DNA of 64,000 nucleotides from Okapia johnstoni (lineage: Eukaryota; Chordata; Mammalia; Artiodactyla; Giraffidae). Under the pieces are notes generated by a model. It was given only the letters and a program-made list of their open reading frames with translations, was not told the DNA's origin and searched no databases. Shown one piece after another: positions 24,536-64,000 of the stretch. The DNA lies in contig CM044320.1 of assembly GCA_024291935.2 (NCBI GenBank), positions 27,930,001 through 27,994,000 on the forward strand. The letters are read 5' to 3'. How positions within the stretch are numbered: the first letter of the stretch is position 1; the number at the start of each line of letters is the position of its first letter. The translations under genes and the position numbers were made by a program.

Positions 24536-24861
24536 AAAAACACAAGATAGGATGTAACAGGAGTGAATCAAGTGTTTCTCTTCTAACGTACTTACATAAC
24601 AGAGGGCTAGGTTTAGGATTATATTCAGCAATAAGCACAGAAAACCAATAGTGACTTAAACATATAAAGACTTTGTCTCTAGAAACAAGAGAGCTGAAAG
24701 TATGCAAGCCAGAGTTTAAAAAGTGGCTCAATAAAGCTTTTAGTGAAGATATTTCCATCTGTTCCTTACATATCATTAGGAAATATATCTTCATCTTCAT
24801 ACTTTTGATCTCCTGGTTACAAAATGGCTTCTCTACTCCTAATCTCATATCCAGAGTCTGG

Positions 24862-25060
24862 AGTTTCCCAGATGGTTCAGCAGTAAAGAACTTGCCTGGA
24901 ATTTGGGAGACACAGGTTCAATACTTGGGTTGAGAAGATCCCCTAGAGGAGGAAATGGCAACCCGCTCCAGTATTCATGCCTGGAAAATCCCATGGATAG
25001 AGGAACCCAGCGGGCTACAGTCCACGGGGTCCCAAAGAGTCAGACATGACTGAACACACG
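24862..25060 (+). mobile_element. Bov-tA SINE
   Basis: Head 'gtttcccagatggttcagca' and complete body to 'gagtcagacatgactgaaca'. Confidence 0.92.
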
Positions 25061-25209
25061 TGCACATCTTCCTGATGAAAAGCTTTTCCCTCCATGAGTA
25101 CCTTTCAAGACACAATGAGAACATTTTTTGGTGTTATACCAAAAAACAAAGTTTTTTTTTTTAATGTGGGCCATTTTTAAAGTCTTTGTTAAATCCATTT
25201 CAATATTGT

Positions 25210-25345
25210 TTCTGTTGTTTTTATGTTTTGGTCTTTTGGCTCTGAGGTATGTAGGATCTTAGCTCCTTGACCAGAATCGAACCTGCATCCCCTGCATTGG
25301 AAGGTGAAGTCTCAACCACAGGACTGCCAGGGAAGTCCCACAAAA
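25210..25345 (-). mobile_element. CHR-type SINE
   Basis: Reverse complement of CHR: 'ggtcttttggctctgagg', 'ccagaatcgaacctgcatcc' and 'aggactgccagggaagtccc'. Confidence 0.78.
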
Positions 25346-26702
25346 ATGTTTTACTCAGCTGTTCTTTCAACTGTTATGCATAAAAAGTGACCTGATCTGA
25401 ACCAAAGCAAAAATTGGCTAACTTTATTCTCCCAAGTCTAGACATGAGAATTTCTTTTTCACTTTTAGCTTGATGCCTTGGGTAAGCACATTCACTGTGA
25501 ATCAGTGTGGTTACAAGCTATTAATTTTGTTAAAGATCATTTCAACAGCTAAAGTTCTAAAGTTTCATAAAAACCTTCAAATAAGTTCAAGACTAGAGAA
25601 ATTTACTGAAACTTCATATCAATCTGCCTTCAGTTAAAGTAATGAATGGATAGTGTAGTATTGGAGTATTATTTAAACAACAAAGTTTTGTTTTTCTTTT
25701 CAAAACAGATAAAATTAATAGATACAACCTTATTTCTAATTTCAGTATTTAATATTTACTGAAATAAATTAGTCATTCACCTGATAGCATAATTTAATAT
25801 GTTTTCCTCATTTGGAGGGGAAAATATACTTTACTTTCTTTATACCTTCATTTATTTTATGGGAAATACTAGTGATTTCAATAAAAAAGTATAAATACAA
25901 AGCATTGTTTGTTCCTAGTCCCTTAACATAATAATTGGCTATAGAACGTATGTCATTATTTTTGAGAAAACAATCAGAATTTCTCTTATCTTCAATGTAG
26001 CTGATGTTGCAATGTTGCATTGTATGCTAAAATGGAAAATAATTAAGTAATAATTCCTTAAAGTGCTGTCCATTAATTTTATATGTGAAAAGCATAGAAA
26101 TCAAATAAATTATACGGAACTTAAGTAGAAACATTTTATTCAAAAATAGCATGAAAGCTATAAGATTGAATCCTAATATTTGTTATTCCGAGTATATGCA
26201 AAATATATGCAAATTGTGTTATAATACCATTTCACATTCTGAAAGACATCTTTTAGAAGTTTTAATCATGACTCCAAAAGTTTAAAAGACTAAAGAGAAT
26301 TCCCAATTTTCTATAGTAGAAAAAAAGATACGGATAATAAAAAAGAATTTATATTTGACTCTGGAATTGCCTTGTGTGCTTATAATTTAAGAGTGTTTTC
26401 CAGCAATAAGGATTGAAATTGAAACTGAACCATGAGCTCCATCATACAGCCTGAGAAGAGCTTGGAAATTTTATAAACCAATCACATAGAGTTGGAAATC
26501 AAAAGAGAAAGGCTACCTATTTTAGTAAAGAGCCTGACCTTACTTTCAATGTTGGGCTATTGACAGCTATCAACAGCCATGTCTTACCTTTTCCCCTTCT
26601 ATCCTACAGAGAGGCAAGCTAGGGAAGCTGTGTGTGCCCATCTTTGGCACTCGGAAGAATTTTTTTATATGTTTTTTTTTTAATTGGATTTTTTTTTTTA
26701 AA
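25346..26702. other. Intergenic, nothing recognised
   Basis: AT-rich; no repeat family or exon identified. Confidence 0.45.
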
Positions 26703-26815
26703 TGTTATTTTGGTCCTTAGCAGTCCAGTGGTTAAGGTTCTATAGCACTTTCACTGCAGAGGGCGATGTTCTACTCCTGGTCAGGGAACAAGATTCACAG
26801 CCAAAAAAAAAAGTC
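26703..26815 (+). mobile_element. CHR-type SINE, diverged
   Basis: 'cagtccagtggttaaggttc', 'ctactcctggtcagggaaca' and an A-run match a worn CHR copy. Confidence 0.65.
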
Positions 26816-27548
26816 AAACAGTTTCACTTGTTTATCTATGACATCAGTAATGTCTTTGCTGAATTGCATAGTAGTTTTTGAACACTGAAATAAAATTTTC
26901 TCTTATCTTTGTGCTATTCACAATGTGCCACAAATGATCACTCAGAAACAATATTAATACAATTTTCATTTAATGCATTATTAATACTTTTCCCATCACT
27001 TTCTTAAGTCCAAGCAATACAATAAAACAACGCCTGATTTGCAACATTTCCCGTTTTACAGATTGTAAATCAACATGACATCACTGAACGAGTCATTGGG
27101 AAAAAGTGTGCAGTAGTACAACATTATACGATATCTTCACCATATGGATAAAATAGATAGGAATAGCCTCAAGAGTAGATAATGATAAAATATTGATAAT
27201 TAGGAAATAATGAGCTTTGAGTATTCATTACCTTTCTTTTCACATAGTTCATTTAATTATACATTTATATAACTTAGTATTTAACAATGGTTGTGTTAAC
27301 AATCAGTTTATACAATTCCTGAATTTTTAACAACCAGCTCTCACAGGACAATGACCCCAGCATATCACTGATTCATAGCTGTTCCAGTGAGATAAGGTGT
27401 TTCCTCCCCTTCTCTTTGCCAACCTTCCAATTTTAAAGCAGCTTAAAACACCATCCACTAAGTGGGAGAAGAGCTGGGACAAGAAATCAAAAATAAACCC
27501 ACTTTGACTGCCTGCAGCTAGGTGAAGCTTTAATTGGATGCGAGTCTG
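26816..27548. other. Intergenic, nothing recognised
   Basis: No exon or repeat named. Confidence 0.45.
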
Positions 27549-27558
27549 GAGTTTTGAT

Positions 27559-27773
27559 TGGGGCTGCACCTATGGTTCAGTAAAGAATCCGCCTGCAATG
27601 CAGGAGACACAGGAGATACAGGTTCCATCCCTGGGTTGGGAAGATCCCCTAGAGGAGGAAATGGCAACTCACTCCAGTATTCTTCCCTGGAAAATCCCAT
27701 GGACAGAGGAGCCCAGCAAGCTACAGCCCACAGGGTCCCAAACAGTCCGACACGACTAAGCACACATGCACTA
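27559..27773 (+). mobile_element. Bov-tA SINE with 10-bp target-site duplication
   Basis: Full-length copy with a short internal duplication ('gagacacaggagatacagg'). The flanking repeat gagttttgat lies at 27,549-27,558 and 27,774-27,783. Confidence 0.95.
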
Positions 27774-28204
27774 GAGTTTTGATAATAAGCAACACTGGAC
27801 TTTTGAACACTCAAGAATGATCAGAAAAGCTCTGAGGCCAGACAAGGATTTAATCTGAAGGATAAGAAAATATGTTCACAGGAAAAGTGGTGGGAAGACT
27901 TTTTCCTTTGCATGTTCTCTTAAAAGTTCAGCTTGTTCCATGAAATAAAAACAAAGAAGAGATTCTGAAAGAAAGATGAATAGATGCACCCTGGATTTGA
28001 GGCCACTGGGGGAACCTCTAGAAGATATCCAGGAGCTTTTAGAGATTTCAGGTTTGACAATTCAGAGTAATAATATGATAGAAAGACGTTCAAGAGTTAA
28101 AAGTATTTAAATTCAATAAAGTTAAGAATGTCAATAAAACTTTTTGATCAGAGATATAGACTGTTCAACCTCCCAAGAGCAGAGAACTTAACCAGTGATC
28201 CTAC

Positions 28205-28410
28205 TGTGGTACCTACAGTGCTAGAAAGTTTAATACGTTATCTCATCTATACCTCAAAACAACTCTACAAAGTAGATCCTATGCCCACCTTGCCAACAAG
28301 TAAACTAAGGCTCAGATTCGAAAGTAACTCACCTAAGATCCCATAGCTAAGGAGATGCTAGATCCATATTTGATCTCAGGTCCTCTGATTTAAAAGCTGC
28401 TCATCATTAC
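28205..28410 (+). mobile_element. MIR SINE remnant
   Basis: MIR pattern: 'caaaacaactctacaaagta', then 'taaactaaggctcagattcg', then 'aagatcccatagctaagg'. Old and diverged. Confidence 0.55.
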
Positions 28411-28471
28411 CTATAGCATGAAATTTCCTTGTTCTTTCCCAACGTTCAGTCAGCTCAATAAATTAATCTAA

Positions 28472-28676
28472 AGCTCAGTCATATCCGACTCTTTGTGACC
28501 CCATAGACTGCAGCCCACCAGGCTCCTCTGCCCATGGAATTCTCCAGGCAAGAATACTGGAGTGGGTAGCCATTCCCTTCTCTAGGGTGTATTCTATTCC
28601 CCACCCAGGGATTGAACCCAGGTCTCCTGCACTGTAGACAGATTCCTTACCTTCTGAACGACCAGGGAATCCTCTT
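28472..28676 (-). mobile_element. Bov-tA SINE
   Basis: Minus-strand Bov-tA from 'gctcagtcatatccgactct' to the head complement 'ctgaacgaccagggaatcc'. Confidence 0.92.
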
Positions 28677-28730
28677 AGATTTTTTTTTTAATCAGTGTGG
28701 TGAAGAATGGGTAGCTAGGTTTTCACTTAA

Positions 28731-29332
28731 GTTCAATTCAGTTCAGTTGCTCAGTCATGTCCAACTCTTTGCGACTCCATGGACTGCAGCACTCCAGACC
28801 TCCCTGTCCATCACCAACTCCCAGAATTTACTCAAACTCATGTCCATAGAGTCGGTGATGCCATCCAACCATCTCATCCTCTGTCATCCCCTTCTCCTCC
28901 TGCCTTCAATCTTTCCCAGCATCAGGGTCTTTTCCAATGAGTCAGTTCTTCACATCAGGTGGCCAAAGTATTGGAGTTTCAGATTCAGCACCAGTCCTTC
29001 CAATGAATATTCAGGACTGATTTCCTTTAGGATGGACTGGTTGGATCTCTTTGCAGTCCAAGGGACTCTCAAGAGTCTTATCCAACACCACAATTCAAAA
29101 GCATCAATTCTTCGGCACTCAGCTTTCTTTATAGTCCAACTCTCACATCCATACATGACAACTGGAAAAACCATAGCTTTGACTAGATGGACCTCTGTTG
29201 GCAAAGTAATGTCTCTGCTTTTTAATATGCTGTCTAGGTTGGTCATAACTTTTCTTCTAGGGAGCAAGTGTATTTTAATTTCATGGCTGCAGTCACCACC
29301 ATCTGCAGTGATTTTGGAGCTCCCCAAAATAA
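28731..29332 (-). mobile_element. BovB LINE 3' fragment with 14-bp target-site duplication
   Basis: A 0.6-kb 5'-truncated BovB inserted on the minus strand. The direct repeat aggttttcacttaa flanks it at 28,717-28,730 and 29,333-29,346. The minus strand still reads the BovB C-terminal segment 'MVFPVVMYGCESWTIKKAE'. The long open frame on the plus strand here is antisense to BovB, not a gene. Confidence 0.96.
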
Positions 29333-29346
29333 AGGTTTTCACTTAA

Positions 29347-31305
29347 TATGCTTTAAAAGTTAGAAATGACCTTTATGAAAATTTAAGGAAGTAGTAGTAA
29401 GATAAAGAATGTTTTATTTCCTTCAGTTTTTCAGATGAATCTTGATCTCCCCAGCTACTTTTTTCCCTTTTTTATCATCTCTTTCATTTCCCACGCTCTC
29501 TTTTGCCCTGAAATTTTTGTACTTGAGATATTTCCCATTTGGGTTGCCAGATCATTCCTTTCAACCTGTTCAAATGCTAGTGGTTTCTTTGGGGTTCAGT
29601 ATAAATCCTACCTGCTCTATGAAGCTGTGCTTGTCTACTGCGCAGCCCTCTATTCTTTTCTACCTTTAAGCACACACCATAGTATTTAGCAACAAACTGG
29701 TATCTCTTTCACTCCTCCAAACAGCCACCAAATTGGTGTGCCATTTACTCCTAAGCTTCCCAAAGAGAGTTAAAAAGGAGCTGACAGTCTGTCTTCTCTG
29801 CTCCTCTCCCACCCCTTGGCATTAAGCTTCCCTCATTTCTAGACCAGTTTTCTCAGCAGTTACCTCTTCCCCAACCTCTACATATTCCTGCCTTCCCTGA
29901 GGAATCCATGTTCCAAAGTTATCTATATCTTAATTTAACCCATTCCACACACAGAGAGCATTTTTGCCTACGTCAATCAACAGTATAAGATGGGATGCAT
30001 TGCTAGCCCTTTCTCAGTGTTCTTCCTTGAACATTAGGAATATTTACAGAAAAGTTAAAAGCACAAGCCAGTGAAGGAGGCAGCTAGGTCTTATGCCTAT
30101 CCTTCCCTGACACATGTTGGCTTTCAAAAGGAGAGATGTAGGATCACCAGTCCTTCTCATTTGAAAGAGGAGACTCATTTTCCCAGGGTCACCTTCCTCC
30201 CGTCTACATATCATCTCTTTCCATTTCCTCTGGGAGCTTGAGTTCTAGTCTGTTCTTCTCTTTGCCCTCCACAAAGAGGAAATCACTGTCACAATATACA
30301 GGAGGATCTAATAAATTTTTAGGAACTTTAGGGCAGTCTCATGCTCCACCCACCTATTAACTCACTCAGCACATTTACTACTATTATTACCACTGCTAGC
30401 ACACTTACATGAACACTCATGAGTAACTGAAGACTGAGGACACAAAGAGGGACAAGTAATAAACCCTGAGATGAAGGAGTTCATGACTGGGGGGTGGAGA
30501 GGGGAAATCAGATTTGTAATAGCCAAAATAAACTTTTTTAAGCCTACATTCAGGGGATGACATGGTGCTACTGGAACACATAGAGAGGTTACCCCATTCA
30601 GTCTTCAGCTTCTTAGGAGAGATGATCACTGGTTGAACCAAAGGTCAGTGAGGATTTAGCTACAAATAATTACCTGGGAAAGACCATTACAGAAAGAGTC
30701 ATGTGCAAATACTCAGGAAAGAACATATCCTATCCTGGAAGCTGCAAGTGTGGTTCAACCTAGTGGAGCACGGTGACATGAGTAAGATCATGTGAAAATA
30801 AAGAAGCAAGAGAAGCAAACAAGACTAGATCTATAAGGGTTTAAAGTACAATTTCCTCCTAGAAATGTTTTGTTTGGTTGTCTAAGCTAGCGATAGGACT
30901 TAGAATCACTGAACTGCCTACAATTTGATTAAATCAAAGCACAATAATTAGTAGAGATACCAGTTAATATCTATAACTACACACATTAGATTTTCCTGTT
31001 TATATAAGTTGTTTATTTCCAGAGTTTAATGAATTAAAGGAGGATTGATAATTGCCAGTTTTGGAGTGAGCTGTTTAGAGAAATAGTTCCTTCTTAATAT
31101 TATCATTTAATTCAGCCCCCAAGGGAAGTATTATATGAGACAGCAAAGGTAATAGTAAAGAGTCTAACAATGTAAATAGTGAATACTATAATAATGTGAA
31201 TATAGTAAAAGTAGTTTTTAAAAATTACATTGTGAATATTTAATTCAGCCTCTACACTTGCTACTTACTGAAAACTTGTTATTTTGCAAACATGATGACC
31301 AACTC
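29347..31305. other. Intergenic, nothing recognised
   Basis: No exon, RNA gene or named repeat identified. CT-rich patches near 29,430-29,560 give short accidental open frames. Confidence 0.45.
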
Positions 31306-31502
31306 TATGTGCGAGCGTGCTAAGTCGCTTCAGTTTGCCACCCAGTGGACTGTAGCCCACCAGTCTTCTCTCTCCGTGGGATTCTCCAGGCAAGAATACT
31401 GGAGTGGGATGCCCTGTCCTCCTCCGGGGGATCTTCCCAGTCTCTTCTGTCTCCTGCATTGGCAGGTGGATTCTCTAACACTAGAGCCACCTGGGAAGCC
31501 CA
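31306..31502 (-). mobile_element. Bov-tA SINE
   Basis: Minus-strand copy from 'gtgcgagcgtgctaagtcgc' to the head complement 'agagccacctgggaagccc'. It is the last young repeat before the PYROXD1 promoter. Confidence 0.92.
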
Positions 31503-31980
31503 GAGCAACTTTCTATGCTGGGGGAAATCTTCTCTGAGGTCAAAGCTGTAAATGGAAATGACAACTTCTTAAAGAACAAGTCAGTAGTGTTGTTTTTGTC
31601 TTGATCAACGTGTGTACGAAGAATGTGATTCCAAAGTACACAATCTTAGCTTGCTAGGGAAAGGGTAGGGAAGCACGATATTCCTTCTACCAGGAAGAGT
31701 TTAAGAACTGAGGGTATGCTTAAGTTCTGGCCGGAAGGAAAAGTGAGAACTTCAGAGCAGTTCATTTATTCGAAGAACGCTCTGACCCGAGAGAACACTG
31801 GTTTATAGACAATAGGTCAAGAGATGGGTTTTCTTGGCAACCCATCTACTTTACTTTGGCTCTTGTTTATCTTTATCAAATCTATACATAAATGCTACAT
31901 TCAGCTGTGGTGACAGGAAGGCAAAGCCCTGCAATCGATGAGCTGCCTCTTGGCTTGGGCAAGAAACCACAGCCGATACG

Positions 31981-32089
31981 CGAAGAGACTAAATGTGAGC
32001 TCCCCGGGCACCCGTAGCTCGGCTTCTCAAGAGTGCGAAGAGATTAAGTGTGAGTTCCCAGGCACCCGTAGCTCGGATTCTCAGGAGCA
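31981..32089. repeat. Promoter tandem duplication, unit about 54-55 bp
   Basis: Two copies share cgaagaga at 31,981 and 32,036 and the block cacccgtagctcgg at 32,009 and 32,063. They differ at about a dozen sites. The duplication ends about 90 bases before the PYROXD1 ATG and directly abuts the ETS site. Confidence 0.88.
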
Positions 32090-32178
32090 TGCGCCGGAAG
32101 TGGGCGTCCTGCCCCGCTCCCTTAACGGGAATACAAACATTTCCGGCTTCCCGCTGTAGTCCTCAAACCACTAAGAGA

Positions 32179-55845
<23,667 letters not shown>

Positions 55846-56435
55846 AAAGGGCATTTCAAGAGCTACATCATGTTCCACATAAGATTAAAAAAGTCAGAGG
55901 ATTACACAGATTTAATGATGACCAGCTGAAGTTAAAATAATTTATAGATTTTTTTTTCTAACACAAAATTGACCACTAATTATGTAAAGATAAGTATGAA
56001 GTATTCATTTCTGTGTTTTAAACTTAGAGACATTCATTTGTGATTTAGCTTTGAAACAAACTAGGTTGTTATCTACTTAACCAACAGTGTGGTGTCTGGT
56101 TAACACACCAGAGCCATTCTTTGACTGTGAAACATCAAAGGCAGGCTGTGATTTCAAGAAGCTTACTGTTGTAATCTACTTAAGCAGATGTGCAGCAGTA
56201 TCTTACTTGCTATATTATTTGTATTGATACCTTATTCCTTCCTTATTTGCGTTCTACAGCTATTGTTACATGAAATCACTCACTTTCTATGATCAGCCTT
56301 TGTAAGCCAGTTGTGTGAAAAGGAAAATACAGCTAGTTGTGGCAAAGCATAAAGAACTTAACAAAGTTACATGAACTTAATCTCTTACGTATTTTACATT
56401 TAAAGGGTTTTACAATAAAGTTAATTTATTTTTCC
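55846..56435 (+). other. PYROXD1: PYROXD1 3' UTR
   Basis: About 590 bases of AT-rich sequence after the stop, free of young SINEs. It ends at the poly(A) signal AATAAA (56,414-56,419), and cleavage is expected 10-30 bases later. Confidence 0.75.
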
Positions 56436-56653
56436 TGTTTCATACTGTAAATTTATGCAGTTCATGATCTCAAGACCTCAGAATGTCTCAAATTCTCAAG
56501 TTGTCAACACTTCAGAGATAAATTCTGAAAATGTAGCTCCATATGTATAAAATATTAATGAAATTGTCTTAAAATTAAACTTCTGATTAACTACAAAACT
56601 AATAGTGTATCCATGCATAAGCTATTTTCTTGGAAAATTTAGAAACACTTATC
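56410..56653 (-). other. RECQL: RECQL 3' UTR
   Basis: About 240 bases between the RECQL stop and the minus-strand AATAAA. AT-rich with no repeat. Confidence 0.7.
56414..56430. terminator. Bidirectional poly(A) signals of PYROXD1 (+) and RECQL (-)
   Basis: AATAAA on the plus strand at 56,414-56,419 and AATAAA on the minus strand (TTTATT at 56,425-56,430) lie within 17 bases. They serve the convergent genes, so the two mature mRNAs would overlap by a few tens of bases. Confidence 0.75.
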
Positions 56654-63715
<7,062 letters not shown>

Positions 63716-64000
63716 CTGTAGTAAAAGATGTCAAATGGTTAGATATATATAGGACATTCCTGGAAAATTTTTAACTCACACACTCAAGATACTGGTAATT
63801 ACAATGCATGGGGAAAAAAAAGAATTACGAAAAATTCCAAGGCCCTGAACACATACTGACTTTCCAGTATAACTCAAGATTTGATCAGCAATTTGCTCTA
63901 GAGCAGTAACGAGCCTGGAGCCACCAGTTTAGGTTTCCATTATCTTAGTTCTGTCTCCAACTTTATCTTCCACTACACAGTATTTCTCAAACTGAAGCTT
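63716..64000. other. RECQL intron, cut by the window edge
   Basis: The preceding RECQL exon (expected to end in NGRYKGQS) is not found here, so this is intron. Confidence 0.7.

Noticed and set aside
28612..29346. A 244-codon open frame on the plus strand, the longest in the window
   Set aside because: It is antisense to a BovB fragment bounded by a target-site duplication (28,731-29,332), and the minus strand carries the BovB protein segment. It is not a gene.
63720..64000. A further upstream RECQL exon at the right edge
   Set aside because: The minus strand was read in all frames for the expected residues before GIIYCF; stops occur and no match was found.

Overview
The window is ordinary vertebrate nuclear DNA from a ruminant. 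Evidence: three spliced mammalian genes in the order known from human 12p12.1 (IAPP, PYROXD1, RECQL), and a dense load of ruminant repeats (Bov-tA and Bov-A2 SINEs, BovB LINEs, CHR SINEs, artiodactyl L1 3' ends). The species is not resolved. The amylin peptide differs at several positions from the cattle sequence as I recall it, so another bovid or pecoran is possible.

Layout. Bases 1-217 hold the last coding exon of IAPP (+ strand), with its 3' untranslated sequence running to somewhere between about 430 and 800. From about 870 to 31,900 there is no protein-coding exon I can support. This stretch is AT-rich and full of SINEs, BovB copies and L1 ends, including a degraded 1.66-kb BovB with a readable reverse-transcriptase region (20,590-22,250). 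One repeat-free, CpG-containing block near 13,990-14,450 may be an upstream promoter of a minus-strand gene; SLCO1A2 is the guess from human gene order. A CpG-rich promoter at about 31,930-32,500 opens PYROXD1. Its 12 coding exons (32,179-55,845, + strand) join without a break into a 502-residue FAD/NAD(P)-dependent oxidoreductase. RECQL lies tail-to-tail on the minus strand. Its last seven coding exons (63,715 down to 56,654) encode the C-terminal 333 residues of the RecQ1 helicase, and the upstream exons lie beyond the right edge. The two genes appear to share a roughly 20-bp segment with poly(A) signals on both strands (56,414-56,430).

The three genes do not form a pathway. IAPP is an islet hormone, PYROXD1 a nuclear and cytosolic redox enzyme, and RECQL a DNA-repair helicase. 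No CRISPR array, operon, RNA gene or undescribed system was seen. The points most worth a second look are a stop codon that shortens the amylin precursor, an in-frame basic N-terminal extension and a tandemly duplicated PYROXD1 promoter, a weak exon 3 donor, two inverted repeat pairs in PYROXD1 intron 4, the overlapping PYROXD1/RECQL 3' ends, and a decayed hAT transposase in PYROXD1 intron 2. Repeat families were named from memory of their consensus sequences; no search was run.
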